Assembly (NCBI GenBank): GCA_002323995.1 | Contig: DCQY01000126.1 | Location: 19,019-83,018, forward strand | Source of the DNA: Akkermansiaceae bacterium UBA1506 | Lineage (GTDB): Bacteria; Verrucomicrobiota; Verrucomicrobiia; Verrucomicrobiales; DEV007 | Direction: 5' to 3' | Length of the DNA: 64,000 bases | Part shown: positions 33,991 to 43,245 of the stretch, one piece after another | How the letters are laid out: each line of letters begins with the position of its first letter | Numbering within the stretch: the stretch's first letter is position 1 | Position numbers and translations under genes: made by a program | The notes under the pieces: generated by a model | Databases searched by the model: none | What the model was told of the DNA's origin: nothing | What the model saw: the letters and a program-made list of their open reading frames with translations, nothing else

Positions 33991-35658
33991 ATGTCAGATA
34001 AAGACGACGATATTCCACCCCCGGGTTACCCTGACCCTAACGAGATTTCCCGAAAACTTTCTGATTTTTTGAAGTCGAATTTCGGCGATAACGTCTCCTT
34101 CTCAGCAGTATCTCCCGGCGGCAGCCCATTTCCTACCGGGGTAGCTCCGGATAACAAAGACAAAAAACATGACCCGAAAGAGGAACGGGCTGATATTTTC
34201 GATTTCGACCTTCTTCCAAGGCAGATCAAGCAGCACCTTGACCGATTTGTAATAAAGCAGGACGAAGCAAAAAAAGCTTTGTCGATTGCAGTTTGTGATC
34301 ACTACAATCATGCTCAATACCTTCGCCGACTCGAAGCTGAAGATTCTCATGCTGCAGAGAGGATTGAATTCGCCAAGCAAAATGTGATTGTGGTAGGGCC
34401 GACTGGTGTCGGCAAGACATATCTCGTAAAGCACATCGCCGAACTGATCGGAGTTCCCTTCGTCAAAGCGGATGCGACTAAGTTTTCGGAAACGGGATAC
34501 GTTGGTGCCGATGTTGATGACCTAGTCAGGGAGCTGGTTCGTAAGGCTGATGGAGACGTCGAACTGGCCGAATACGGCATCGTCTACATTGATGAAATTG
34601 ACAAGATCGCAACGGCCTCGGCAATAGGTGGGCGCGATGTGAGTGGTCGCGGGGTGCAGACGACATTATTGAAACTGATGGAAGAAACGGAAGTCCAAGT
34701 CCGCAATCCACAGGATATTCAGTCTCAGATGCAGGCGATGTTCGATCAGGGGCGAGGCAAGCCAAGCAAGGATGCAATCAACACGCGTCACATTCTCTTC
34801 ATTGTGAGTGGGGCGTTTTCCGGTCTCGAAAAAATTGTCGAGAAACGTTTGAGGCAAGGTGCCATCGGATTTGGAGCAGAGCACACGATGGCAACCGAAG
34901 AAGCTGCACTCAAAGAAGCGGTTGGAACTCAGGATTTCATTGAGTTTGGTTTTGAGGCGGAATTTATTGGCCGGCTTCCGGTCCGTGTGGTTTGTGAGCA
35001 TCTCGAAAAAGAGGATCTGTTCGAGATTATGAAGAACTCAGAGGGAAGCCTGATTCGTCAGTATGAGAGGGAGTTTGAAGCGTTTGGAATTCAGGCTAAT
35101 TTTCAAGATAGTGCACTCGAAATGATTGCGGCAGCTGCTGCCGAAGAGAAGACGGGTGCTCGCGGACTCATGACGGTTTGCGAGCGTTTGCTGCGCAATT
35201 TCAAATTTGAATTACCTGGAACCAGTGTCACAGAGTTGACAGTAGATGGCGATCTCGTGAACGAGCCTTCCAAGGCTCTGACCACTATCCTCGGCGAGGC
35301 TGAAACCTTTGCGGACTCGCGTGTTGTCTCCGAGTTGGCGGCTTTCAAACGCAAGTTCGAGCAGGAATATGGTGTTAAGCTGACCTTCGAGAGCGATACC
35401 GTTACTCGTCTGGCTAGCTTAGCTGAAGAACGGGGTCAGAGTGTGCTGCAACTCTGCGATGAATCCTTCCGAGACTACCAGTTTGGTCTGAAGTTGATCA
35501 AAAAGAATACGGGACAGGATTCTTTTCCAATCCCGTCGAGTGCTCTCGATGATCCGGATAAGTTCCTCAGTAGTCTGGTTGTGGCCAGCTATGAGAAAGA
35601 AGAATCCTCTCAGGAGGAACTCGATTTAGGAGATTCGAATTCAAAAAATTCGGTTTGA
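33991..35658 (+). CDS. ClpX-like AAA+ unfoldase with unusual architecture
   Basis: This 555-residue AAA+ ATPase is clearly ClpX-related: [20 protein letters not shown], Walker A GPTGVGKT (136-143), pore loop GYVG (169-172), Walker B IVYIDEID (197-204), DVSGRGVQ, ClpP-docking IGF (292-294) and sensor-2 TGARGL (388-393). It differs from ClpX in four ways. The N-terminal C4 zinc domain is replaced by an acidic stretch. The RKH-loop region (about 236-266) is rewritten. There is a 120-residue C-terminal extension. That extension ([11 protein letters not shown]...AEERGQS) looks like a second copy of the small subdomain. No clpP is adjacent. Confidence 0.88.
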   Translation: MSDKDDDIPPPGYPDPNEISRKLSDFLKSNFGDNVSFSAVSPGGSPFPTGVAPDNKDKKHDPKEERADIFDFDLLPRQIKQHLDRFVIKQDEAKKALSIAVCDHYNHAQYLRRLEAEDSHAAERIEFAKQNVIVVGPTGVGKTYLVKHIAELIGVPFVKADATKFSETGYVGADVDDLVRELVRKADGDVELAEYGIVYIDEIDKIATASAIGGRDVSGRGVQTTLLKLMEETEVQVRNPQDIQSQMQAMFDQGRGKPSKDAINTRHILFIVSGAFSGLEKIVEKRLRQGAIGFGAEHTMATEEAALKEAVGTQDFIEFGFEAEFIGRLPVRVVCEHLEKEDLFEIMKNSEGSLIRQYEREFEAFGIQANFQDSALEMIAAAAAEEKTGARGLMTVCERLLRNFKFELPGTSVTELTVDGDLVNEPSKALTTILGEAETFADSRVVSELAAFKRKFEQEYGVKLTFESDTVTRLASLAEERGQSVLQLCDESFRDYQFGLKLIKKNTGQDSFPIPSSALDDPDKFLSSLVVASYEKEESSQEELDLGDSNSKNSV

Positions 35659-35872
35659 GGCCGCAACAACTGAATTCGTTGCCAGGATTTTGGTTCCGAA
35701 CCCTTATGGCATGTCCTTAAATTCATGATTCAGTCCTGTCTGTGAAAATGGTCAGAGTAAAATGAATTCATTGATCCTATCGCTGAGGGGAGGAAGCTAA
35801 AGGCCGGACTGTTGGCCGGTAAATAGTGGGATTTTCGTTGCAGCCTGCGTTTCTCTGTGAGATTAACGGCGC

Positions 35873-36619
35873 ATGGGTTCATTTGAAGATCGAGTTGTCG
35901 TCGTGACCGGGTCTGGTCGGGGCATTGGTAAGGAAATCGCCAGAGCTTTCGTCGGGCTTGGCGCCAAGGTGGCTATCGCGAGTCGAACAGAATCGAATTC
36001 TCAAGCTACTGCTGACGAATTAAATACCGCGGGCCCGGGTATGGCAAAAGCCTATGCGGTCGACATTTCCGACTATGACAGCACGATCGAGTTCGGTAAG
36101 TTGGTAACTGCTGAAATTGGAGCACCGAGCATTTTGGTGAACAATGCAGGTGTGACCCGCGATGGACTCGCGCTGCGGATGAGCGAGGAAGACTGGGATA
36201 CGGTTGTGGATACCAATCTAAAAGGAGCGTTTAACGCAGTAAAAGCCTTTCAGCGAGGCTTGTTAAAGGCCGAGAATGCCAGAATCATTAATATCAGCTC
36301 CGTTATTGGTTTGATGGGAAATGCAGGTCAGGCCAACTACGCGGCAAGTAAAGCCGGTCTGATAGGATTTACGAAAGCGCTGGCTAAGGAGTTTGCCGGG
36401 CGCCAGGTGTGCGTCAACGCGGTGGCGCCGGGCTTCATTGTAACCGATATGACCGGCGAACTGACTGAACAGGTTCAGGAGCAGATCAAACAAGAGATTC
36501 CGTTGGGGTCGTTTGGTGAGACAAGCGATATTGCGAACGCGGTAATTTTTCTTGCCGGTGAGGGTGCTCGTTACATAACTGGCCAGGTTCTAACGGTAGA
36601 CGGCGGCATGGTCATGTAG
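35873..36619 (+). CDS. fabG: 3-oxoacyl-[ACP] reductase
   Basis: This 248-residue short-chain dehydrogenase reduces 3-oxoacyl-ACP with NADPH in fatty acid synthesis. Motifs are the GSGRGIGKEIA cofactor loop, NNAGVTRDGLALRM, INISSVIGLMGNAGQANYAASKAG (catalytic Ser, Tyr and Lys) and the NAVAPGFIVTDMT and VLTVDGGMVM ends typical of FabG. The DGLALRM element favours FabG over other SDRs. No other fab gene adjoins it. A hairpin at 36665-36698 may end the transcript. Confidence 0.92.
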   Translation: MGSFEDRVVVVTGSGRGIGKEIARAFVGLGAKVAIASRTESNSQATADELNTAGPGMAKAYAVDISDYDSTIEFGKLVTAEIGAPSILVNNAGVTRDGLALRMSEEDWDTVVDTNLKGAFNAVKAFQRGLLKAENARIINISSVIGLMGNAGQANYAASKAGLIGFTKALAKEFAGRQVCVNAVAPGFIVTDMTGELTEQVQEQIKQEIPLGSFGETSDIANAVIFLAGEGARYITGQVLTVDGGMVM

Positions 36620-36664
36620 GGATAAATGAATAAGGGTTTTCTTTTCCCTACATTTTTATAATGT

Positions 36665-36698
36665 AAAAGTTTCGGTTCAATATAGAACCGAGACTTTT
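36665..36698. terminator. Stem-loop between fabG and the GNAT gene
   Basis: A 14-bp stem (AAAAGTTTCGGTTC and GAACCGAGACTTTT, one G-U pair) with loop AATATA begins 46 bases after fabG. The A and T ends of the stem make it potentially active in both directions. There is no T run beyond the stem, so I rate it likely rather than certain. Confidence 0.65.
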
Positions 36699-36758
36699 GG
36701 GTCTCATTATTCTTGGATTTGAATTGCCAAAATCAGGGGGTTTTTGTAAATCGTTGCC

Positions 36759-37685
36759 ATGTTCGAGGTCAGAACGATGCTAACTGCAGACTTCGATGAA
36801 GTCGCTGAGCTGATTTTCCTTTCGACTAATGGCTGGTATCAGCAGCACGTTAGTCATTCTATCTTTCAATGCTCTCCGGGGGATTGCCGTATCTTTCCCG
36901 AAGTCTACGAAGATCTAGATCCGGAATGCGGTCTGGTGGTCGAGCACCCAAAGACTCAGATGATCATCGGGTCTTGTTTTTTTCACCCGAGAGAAACTCA
37001 CGTTTCCCTCGGAATCATGAACGTGCATCCCAATTACTTCGGGCATGGCATCGCCGGCTTGCTTCTAAAGCATATTATCGGATACACAGATTCAAGGGCG
37101 CTGCCGTTAAGGTTGGTGTCCAGTGCGCTCAATCTCGATTCGTATTCGCTTTACAACCGATTTGGATTCGTCCCGACTTCGATTTACCAGGACATGGTGA
37201 TTGATGTTCCATCTAGTGGAATCGAACTACAAGAAGACTATCCATTGCCCACCGTTCGTGAAGCCGGTCCGTCGGATCTTGTCGCGATGGGGCAGATCGA
37301 GTTTGAAATCAGTGGGATATCGCGGGAACGCGACTACTGCTATTTCATTGAGAAAGGGGACGAGATCTGGCACACGGTCATCTCCGAGGATGAGGATGGA
37401 AATGTGGATGGGTTTCTAGTTTCGGTCGATCATCCAGCATCCCGAATGATTGGCCCGGGAGTGGCTCGCAGTGAGAAGGCCGCTCTGGCTATGCTGCTCA
37501 GGCAGCTCGGGCGTTTCAAGGGCAAGTCCGTCGTCTTTTTACTGCCAGCATCATGCAGCCTTCTGGTGCAGGCTGCCTACAAAATTGGAGCGCGCAACTG
37601 TGAGTTACACTTTGGCCAGATTAAGGGAGAGGCGCAACCGGTAAGCGGTGTGGTCATGCCGAGCTTTTTGCCTGAGTCTGGCTAG
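36759..37685 (+). CDS. GNAT N-acetyltransferase, probably tandem-domain
   Basis: This 308-residue protein has an N-terminal GNAT fold (about 1-150) with MIIGSCFFHPRETHVSLGIM, the acetyl-CoA loop VHPNYFGHGIAGLLLKHII and LYNRFGFVPTS. The second half (about 160-300; TVREAGPSDLVAMGQIEFE, then VSVDHPASRMIGPG) resembles a second, degenerate GNAT domain without a clear acetyl-CoA loop. The substrate is unknown. It follows the terminator-like hairpin and precedes the convergent PSD1-SHD1 gene, so it is likely a single gene. Confidence 0.85.
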   Translation: MFEVRTMLTADFDEVAELIFLSTNGWYQQHVSHSIFQCSPGDCRIFPEVYEDLDPECGLVVEHPKTQMIIGSCFFHPRETHVSLGIMNVHPNYFGHGIAGLLLKHIIGYTDSRALPLRLVSSALNLDSYSLYNRFGFVPTSIYQDMVIDVPSSGIELQEDYPLPTVREAGPSDLVAMGQIEFEISGISRERDYCYFIEKGDEIWHTVISEDEDGNVDGFLVSVDHPASRMIGPGVARSEKAALAMLLRQLGRFKGKSVVFLLPASCSLLVQAAYKIGARNCELHFGQIKGEAQPVSGVVMPSFLPESG

Positions 37686-37712
37686 GCAATCGAAAGGGTT
37701 GAGAGTATTCTG

Positions 37713-38303
37713 CTATTGAGCCCCTAATTTTTTGGCCTGTGCTTGACTGGCTTCATCGAGGTTCGCCAGTGGATAAACGAACTCAGAACCATCATCTTTG
37801 CGCAGCTTTACATGAGTGGCATTCACTGCCACGAAAAAAGCCTTCAGGGAAACCCCTTTTGTGTTTCTCCAATCAAGCAATTCAGCCGCAGTGGCAGTCG
37901 TTGTCGGGGTAGGATCCGGATCATCAGCTGAAAACTTGGCGCCCTCAGCGATCCATTGTTTCACCAGGTTCAGTTCGGCTGAGGTCATGGCTTCAGCGCC
38001 GCGGGCGCGAGCAGGGGGAGGGGGCATTGCATCTCCATCAGTGCGTGGGAGACTGGCCTTGATGGTGAGGAGACTGTTCGCCGGATTGCCCGGAATGATG
38101 GCGGGGTCGTCTCCACCAATCCGGTCAGCAAAACTATCTTGAGAGTCCATGCGGAGCTTACCCTTTGCTCTCGGTCCACTGTGGCACTTGTAGCACTTCT
38201 TGTTAAGAATCGGTCTGATCTCCGTGGTGTAGTCGACTGCTACCACGTTTCCGCAGGAAACGGAAAGCAGAGCTAGGATCGCCAAGGGGGATGGGAGTTT
38301 CAT
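37713..38303 (-). CDS. PSCyt1-type cytochrome c fused to SHD1-like domain
   Basis: The 196-residue exported protein starts at ATG 38303. A signal peptide (1-23, with a Cys at residue 17) is followed by a PSCyt1 domain with haem motif CYKCH (37-41), GKLRMDSQDSF and AMPPPP. The C-terminus (about 140-190; WRNTKGVSLKAFFVAVNATHV, then VYPLANLDEASQAQAKKL) fits the SHD1-like module of planctomycete and verrucomicrobial secreted proteins. Its partner is unknown; it could localise an electron carrier. It is divergent from the sulfatase at 38477, with operator-like repeats between them. Confidence 0.85.
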   Translation of the reverse strand: MKLPSPLAILALLSVSCGNVVAVDYTTEIRPILNKKCYKCHSGPRAKGKLRMDSQDSFADRIGGDDPAIIPGNPANSLLTIKASLPRTDGDAMPPPPARARGAEAMTSAELNLVKQWIAEGAKFSADDPDPTPTTTATAAELLDWRNTKGVSLKAFFVAVNATHVKLRKDDGSEFVYPLANLDEASQAQAKKLGAQ

Positions 38304-38332
38304 TCGCAATGTTTGTTTCAGAGATTCGCAAT
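38302..38332. repeat. Tandem 9-bp direct repeat near the PSD1-SHD1 start
   Basis: ATTCGCAAT occurs at 38302-38310 and again at 38324-38332, with starts 22 bases apart, about two helical turns. The first copy overlaps the ATG of the PSD1-SHD1 gene. The spacing suggests a protein dimer could bind both on one DNA face. Confidence 0.45.
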
Positions 38333-38336
38333 TAGC

Positions 38337-38364
38337 CTGAGTTCTGAGACACTTCAGAACTTAG
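38337..38364. promoter_or_regulatory. Operator-like dyad between PSD1-SHD1 gene and sulfatase
   Basis: AGTTCTGA (38340-38347) and TCAGAACT (38354-38361) form a perfect 8-bp inverted repeat with a 6-base spacer. Three more bases on each side pair if one G-T is allowed. It lies 34 bases upstream of the minus gene and 113 upstream of the sulfatase, so a regulator here could control both. Confidence 0.5.
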
Positions 38365-38476
38365 CAAAATGTTTTCGAGAGTCAATTCCCTCCCAAAGCT
38401 ATACGACGCAGATGCGCCGTGGGAGTTCCCTCTTTCCGAATTGATTCACTGCAAAGTGCCGTGTAAAAGGGGCCGC

Positions 38477-40021
38477 ATGAAGTGTCTTACTAATATCTTT
38501 CTGGTGACCGTGCTATCGATCGTGGTGGCTTTGGCAGAGAACTCGCGCCCCAATATTGTTTTTATCTTTACGGATGATCACTGTCAGCAAGCCCTGAGTG
38601 CGTATGATGCTACGCGGATGGCCACGCCAAATATGGATCGTATTGCTGAGGATGGGATTAAGTTCAACCGTTGCTATGTTACCAATGGCATTTGCGGCCC
38701 GAGCCGAGCGGTTATCCAAACGGGTAAGCACAGCCATCTGAATGGCTTTATTCGAAACGGGAACACCTTTGATGGTTCTCAGCAGACTTTCCCAAAGCTT
38801 CTTAACGCGGCCGGGTATCAGACGGCCGTGATCGGGAAATGGCATCTTAAGTCGACGCCCCAGGGATATGACTATTTCGATGTGCTGATAGGTCAGGGTC
38901 CCTACTACAATCCTCCGATGCTCTATGGAGGTATTGAGGCGGAAGCCACGAGGCGGGACCACGTTGGATACACAACAGACATCATTGGTGAGAAGACACT
39001 CGAATGGCTGAAAAATGACCGAGACCCAGAGAAACCTTTCATGCTGATGTTCCAGCACAAAGCGCCGCACCGCAATTGGCAGCCAGGACCTAAATACCTG
39101 ACTTGGCTCGATGATCAGGAAATTCCCGAACCAGCGACGCTGTTTGATGACTATTCTAATCGTGCCAGTCCTGCCGCTAACCAGACGATGGAGATCAAGA
39201 CTCACATGAATGATAAAGATCTTAAACTTGTAGCCCCAAACAATCTAACGCCAGATCAAGCAGAAGCTTGGAATGCTGCGTATGAACCCAAAAACGAAGC
39301 CTACATCGCAAAGCGCGACTCAATGTCTGAGAAAGAGATTATCCAGTGGAAATATCAGCGCTACGTGAAGGATTACTTACGCTGCGTTAAGTCAGTTGAT
39401 GACACTATTGGTGATGTGCTTGATTATCTTGAGGAGGAGAATCTTGCTGATAATACCGTCGTGATCTACTCCAGCGATCAGGGGTGGTATCTTGGAGAGC
39501 ACGGCTGGTTTGATAAGCGTTGGATGTACGAAGAGTCACTTAAGGCTCCTCTACTTATCAAGTGGCCCGGTGTTATCGATCCAGGTTCGGTCAGTGATGA
39601 CATTGTTTCTAATCTCGACTTTGCTCAGACTTTTCTCGACATCGCTGGAGTTGAAATACCCGATGACATGCAGGGTGAAAGTATGGTCCCACTTCTAAAG
39701 GGGAAGACTCCCAGTGACTGGCGCACCACCTTCTATTACCACTACTACGAGTTTCCTGGTGCTCACAGCGTAGCCCGTCACTTCGGGGTGACCGATGGCG
39801 AGCACAAGTTAATCAAGTATTATCATCTCAACGAGGGGGAACTTTTTGACCTCAAGAAGGATCCTGGTGAAATGAACTCGATCTACGATTCCCCGGAATA
39901 CGCGAGTAAGCGTAAAGAACTCGAGTCTGAATTGGAACGACTGCAGACTTTTTACCAAGTCCCTGAAGACCCGATGCCCGAGCCGAATCAGCCCAGAGGA
40001 AAAAAGAGAAAGAAAAATTAA
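38477..40021 (+). CDS. Secreted sulfatase
   Basis: The 514-residue product starts at ATG 38477, just before a signal peptide (1-20); a longer frame to 38369 lacks one. Mature sequence opens RPNIVFIFTDDHCQQAL. The formylglycine precursor is Cys73 in ICGPSRA, followed by QTGKHS, GKWHLKS and YSSDQGWYLGEHGWFDKRWM. These mark a type I sulfatase of the carbohydrate or choline-sulfatase-like branch. It needs a maturase not found here. It is divergent from the PSD1-SHD1 gene. It ends with a Lys/Arg-rich tail (GKKRKKN). Substrate unknown. Confidence 0.93.
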   Translation: MKCLTNIFLVTVLSIVVALAENSRPNIVFIFTDDHCQQALSAYDATRMATPNMDRIAEDGIKFNRCYVTNGICGPSRAVIQTGKHSHLNGFIRNGNTFDGSQQTFPKLLNAAGYQTAVIGKWHLKSTPQGYDYFDVLIGQGPYYNPPMLYGGIEAEATRRDHVGYTTDIIGEKTLEWLKNDRDPEKPFMLMFQHKAPHRNWQPGPKYLTWLDDQEIPEPATLFDDYSNRASPAANQTMEIKTHMNDKDLKLVAPNNLTPDQAEAWNAAYEPKNEAYIAKRDSMSEKEIIQWKYQRYVKDYLRCVKSVDDTIGDVLDYLEEENLADNTVVIYSSDQGWYLGEHGWFDKRWMYEESLKAPLLIKWPGVIDPGSVSDDIVSNLDFAQTFLDIAGVEIPDDMQGESMVPLLKGKTPSDWRTTFYYHYYEFPGAHSVARHFGVTDGEHKLIKYYHLNEGELFDLKKDPGEMNSIYDSPEYASKRKELESELERLQTFYQVPEDPMPEPNQPRGKKRKKN

Positions 40022-40099
40022 ACTCCTGCCCCAGAGCGAAGAAAAGTTAGTTTTTCACAGCGGTCTGCTTCGGAGTGATGAGTAGCGTCTTATATTAGC

Positions 40100-40672
40100 C
40101 TAAAGAAGCTGGCGCTTCTCAACTGCGATGAGAAACGGGGGCGTGTTGCATTGGTTTGTGAACTCATACCGGACCACGCTGAAAACGCTTTGGTCCAAGC
40201 TGGAGGCCCAGTTAGCGATAGTGTTACTTTCTCCGAGGCCACCCTCATGACCGATGTAGGCAACGATAGTCAGTAGGCCACCTTCTTTCAGGATTTTAAC
40301 GGAATTTCTGAGAGCAACCAAGGTGGTCTCAGGCTTCGTGGTGATTGATTTATCGCCGCCTGGAAGATAGCCAAGATTAAAGGTGATAGCTGAGACGGGG
40401 TCAGAAACGGACTCATCTAAAAGTTCGTGGCTCAGGCACCTCAGGGTGATATTCGTCAGGCCCGCCGTGCGTTGCCGAGTTTTCTCGATGGCGCTTTCCT
40501 GCACATCAAAACCATAAACGTGTCCTTCTGGCCCGACCTGCTCGGCAAGGAAAAGAGTATCATGCCCATTGCCCACAGTTGCGTCTATAGCTTGATCTCC
40601 TGGTTTTAGCCTCTCTCGCAGAAGGCGGTGGGCCATTTCGGTAGGGCGAGGTAGGGAGGTAAATTTAGCCAT
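40100..40672 (-). CDS. Class I SAM-dependent methyltransferase (YtqB/rRNA methylase-like)
   Basis: This 190-residue enzyme has the SAM-binding motif AIDATVGNGHDTLFLAEQVG, then VYGFDVQESAIEKTRQRT, ITFNLGYLPGGDKS and GGLLTIVAYIGHEGG. This pattern matches the small YtqB-type family once called rRNA methylases; the true substrate may be tRNA or unknown. The start at 40672 lies 4 bases after the stop of the FAD oxidoreductase gene, so the two form an operon. A longer ORF would overlap that gene and is rejected. Confidence 0.88.
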   Translation of the reverse strand: MAKFTSLPRPTEMAHRLLRERLKPGDQAIDATVGNGHDTLFLAEQVGPEGHVYGFDVQESAIEKTRQRTAGLTNITLRCLSHELLDESVSDPVSAITFNLGYLPGGDKSITTKPETTLVALRNSVKILKEGGLLTIVAYIGHEGGLGESNTIANWASSLDQSVFSVVRYEFTNQCNTPPFLIAVEKRQLL

Positions 40673-40676
40673 CGAA

Positions 40677-41726
40677 TCAAAGAAAGTTTGAACGGATGTC
40701 ACTGCAATCCGGCAAAGAGACTCCACCGAGAATATGATCGACGAGGCGAGAAGCATGCCACGGACCGTTAAGGACACCTTTGGAACCCAGGCCGTTAAAG
40801 AAGAAGACGCGGGACTGGGAGGGATGCCGCCCCATGAAAACCTGACTACGGCGGATGACTGGTCGAATGCCGGTGCGTTGGGACGAAACTTCAAAAGGCG
40901 CCCGGGTTAACTGGGTTACTTTCTTAATCACCTCAGCGCGTCCTCCATCGTAGCCGTAGGGATCGTCGAGATCGTGGCGGTAAGTCGAGCCTGCGCTAAA
41001 CGTGCCGCTGCCTTTGGGAATGAGCCAGCCGCCGGAATTGAGGATGTGCGAAACATCGGAGATCTCGGGAATAGCAAGGTCTAGAATGTCACCAACCGTT
41101 GGCTTGATCGGAATCCAGTCAAAAAAGCGATTCTGATTGCCTTGCCAACCTTGGGCAAAAATAATGCCATCGGCCTCGATATTTTTCCACTTTACGAAAT
41201 TCTCTTCGATTGCAACTTCGTCAGGGTCAATACGCCCAATTGCATAGCCGAGTCGCTCCAGTAGGTGATAGCGAGTTGCGCTAAGAAATTCGGGAAGATC
41301 CATCCAACCGCCACCCTTCATTTCGAAGCCACCGTAGGGAACCGCGATCTTATCATCGTCGAGGGTAAGAGGACCTGAGAATTTTTCATAAGCTTCCGGG
41401 TCTTCGGCAATTCTTGACTTCCACGTTTCTCTTTCATCTTCAGAGCGGAAGAGGCGAGCAATGCGCTTGTGATGAAAAAAATGGCGCTTTGTCGCTTCCT
41501 CGGCGCTCCAATAGAAGGAGCGAGCATAGTCGAGTCGCTCGCCTAGGCCGTCAGGGATATTAAAACGATTCCCGGCGAGGGGGGTTACCAGACCGGCAGC
41601 GACTTTTGATGAAGTGACTTCTTCCTCTGGATCAACAACGAGGACTCGTTGCCCCCGACCCAACAAGTGCCAGGCTAGGAGCGAGCCGGCAAGGCCTTGT
41701 CCAACGATGAGGTAGTCAACTTTCAA
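40677..41726 (-). CDS. FAD-dependent amino-acid oxidase-like oxidoreductase
   Basis: This 349-residue protein of the DAO family has the N-terminal dinucleotide-binding motif DYLIVGQGLAGSLLAWHLL and VLVVDPEEEVTSSKVAAGLV, with a later GIRPVIRRSQVFMGRHP and a C-terminal FFNGLGSKGVLNGPWHA. It resembles the MnmC C-terminal or glycine-oxidase class. The methyltransferase that follows after 4 bases makes a tRNA-modification link tempting, but the partner is not MnmC-like, so function remains open. It is likely cytoplasmic. Confidence 0.85.
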   Translation of the reverse strand: MKVDYLIVGQGLAGSLLAWHLLGRGQRVLVVDPEEEVTSSKVAAGLVTPLAGNRFNIPDGLGERLDYARSFYWSAEEATKRHFFHHKRIARLFRSEDERETWKSRIAEDPEAYEKFSGPLTLDDDKIAVPYGGFEMKGGGWMDLPEFLSATRYHLLERLGYAIGRIDPDEVAIEENFVKWKNIEADGIIFAQGWQGNQNRFFDWIPIKPTVGDILDLAIPEISDVSHILNSGGWLIPKGSGTFSAGSTYRHDLDDPYGYDGGRAEVIKKVTQLTRAPFEVSSQRTGIRPVIRRSQVFMGRHPSQSRVFFFNGLGSKGVLNGPWHASRLVDHILGGVSLPDCSDIRSNFL

Positions 41727-41943
41727 AATCTCAGGTCGGTAAATTTCCTCCGTTACACTATGGGGTAGAACTTTGCTAGATCATTCAGTTTCCAAGACAG
41801 CTGAAAAGCATCTCAGTCTTGCAGTTGATCCCCGCCTCGTAGACAGCCTTGGTCGCGAAAGTGTGATCCCAAGATGCTGACCGATCATCAGGCATCGAAC
41901 GCCGGATTTCAGACGGCTAAGATGAATCTTAATTATGGAGTGT

Positions 41944-43245
41944 TTAGACTACAGTTCCGTTTGGGATAATCTTTCCCTTTGGAACGACAATGATACCGTC
42001 CCGAATATAACCCCACTCGTTATCTTCGTTGACCCGATCTCGTGGGTGAATAGTGACATTTTTTCCGATGCTGGCGTTCTTATCGATGATTGCCTTGTGG
42101 ATCTTGGTGTTTTCACCGATGAAAATGGGAGTTTCTGTAACCTTACCTTTTTTGCTTACCTTCTGTTTGTTGTAGTAGTCGGATCCCATGATGATTGTGT
42201 CAGTGATTTCGCAACCAGATTCAATGACAGAGCGCACACCGATGATCGAACGTTTGATCGAGGCCTTCGTGATGATGCAACCATCAGAGAGAAGGGCTTG
42301 CTCAATACTTGCGTTATTGATTTTGCTGGCGGGGAGTAGACGAGCGCGTGTGTAGATCGGATTGTGAGGGTCAAAGAAGTTGAATCGGGGAACGATTTTT
42401 GTGACTTCCAGATTTGACTCGTAAAAAGATTTTATAGTGCCGATGTCTTCCCAATATCCTTGGAAAGTGTGGGAGTAAACGTCCTTGTTTTGGATGATAC
42501 CCGGTATAACGTCACCACCGAAGTCTTCAAGTTCGTTGTCGAGTGCCTCTTCAAGAACCTCGCGATTGAAGAGGTAGATACCCATGGATGCCTGGAATTT
42601 TTCTTTGTCCTCCGAGATGCCCGCTGACCTTAACAATGCTTTTGGCATGACGAGTTGATCAAGTAGATCGTCTTTGTTGCCGGGCTTTTCGACAAAACGG
42701 GTGATACGGCTTTTATCGTCGGTGTGCATCAGACCGAATGCTCGCGCCGAGTCGCGATCAACCGGGGTAGTAGCGATAGTAAGATCGGCACCGCTGTCTT
42801 TGTGTTCTTTAAGCATTTGACGGTAGTCCATACGATAGAGTTGATCACCGCTGAGAATTAGGAAGTAGCGGTAGGGGCGCTCGAGGAAATAGCTCAGATT
42901 TTGACGCACGGCGTCCGCCGTGCCCTGATACCAATTATTGTCACCCGGGGTCTGTTGAGCTGCCAGAATTTGAACAAAATTCTCGCCGAAGTGATCAAAT
43001 TTGTAGGCATTGGTAACGTGTCGGTTGAGTGACTCACTATTAAATTGAGTCAGAACATACATTTGGCGAATGCCTGAGTTGATACAGTTGCTAATCGGGA
43101 TATCGACAATCCGATACTTGCCGGCTAGGGGAACCGCGGGCTTTGATCGCCGGTGGGTGAGAGGAAAAAGGCGTGTTCCCTGACCTCCTCCCATAATGAT
43201 GGCAAGAGTGTTGCTGAGTGGTTTGGCAGAGTTGGTTTCGGACAT
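41944..43245 (-). CDS. glgC: Glucose-1-phosphate adenylyltransferase
   Basis: This 433-residue enzyme makes ADP-glucose from glucose 1-phosphate and ATP, the committed step of glycogen synthesis. It carries the ADP-glucose pyrophosphorylase signatures GGGQGTRLFPLTHRRSKPAV, IPISNCINSGI, ILSGDQLYRMDY, FVEKP and a C-terminal left-handed beta-helix region with DTIIMGSDYYN. The start at ATG 43245 is preferred over a TTG at 43254. It stands alone between the FAD gene and glmS; glgA and glgB are not here. The beta-helix region may carry allosteric control. Confidence 0.96.
   Translation of the reverse strand: MSETNSAKPLSNTLAIIMGGGQGTRLFPLTHRRSKPAVPLAGKYRIVDIPISNCINSGIRQMYVLTQFNSESLNRHVTNAYKFDHFGENFVQILAAQQTPGDNNWYQGTADAVRQNLSYFLERPYRYFLILSGDQLYRMDYRQMLKEHKDSGADLTIATTPVDRDSARAFGLMHTDDKSRITRFVEKPGNKDDLLDQLVMPKALLRSAGISEDKEKFQASMGIYLFNREVLEEALDNELEDFGGDVIPGIIQNKDVYSHTFQGYWEDIGTIKSFYESNLEVTKIVPRFNFFDPHNPIYTRARLLPASKINNASIEQALLSDGCIITKASIKRSIIGVRSVIESGCEITDTIIMGSDYYNKQKVSKKGKVTETPIFIGENTKIHKAIIDKNASIGKNVTIHPRDRVNEDNEWGYIRDGIIVVPKGKIIPNGTVV

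Noticed and set aside
38369..38476. 36-residue extension of the second sulfatase
   Set aside because: The signal peptide starts at 38477; the extension would hide it and lies next to the predicted operator.
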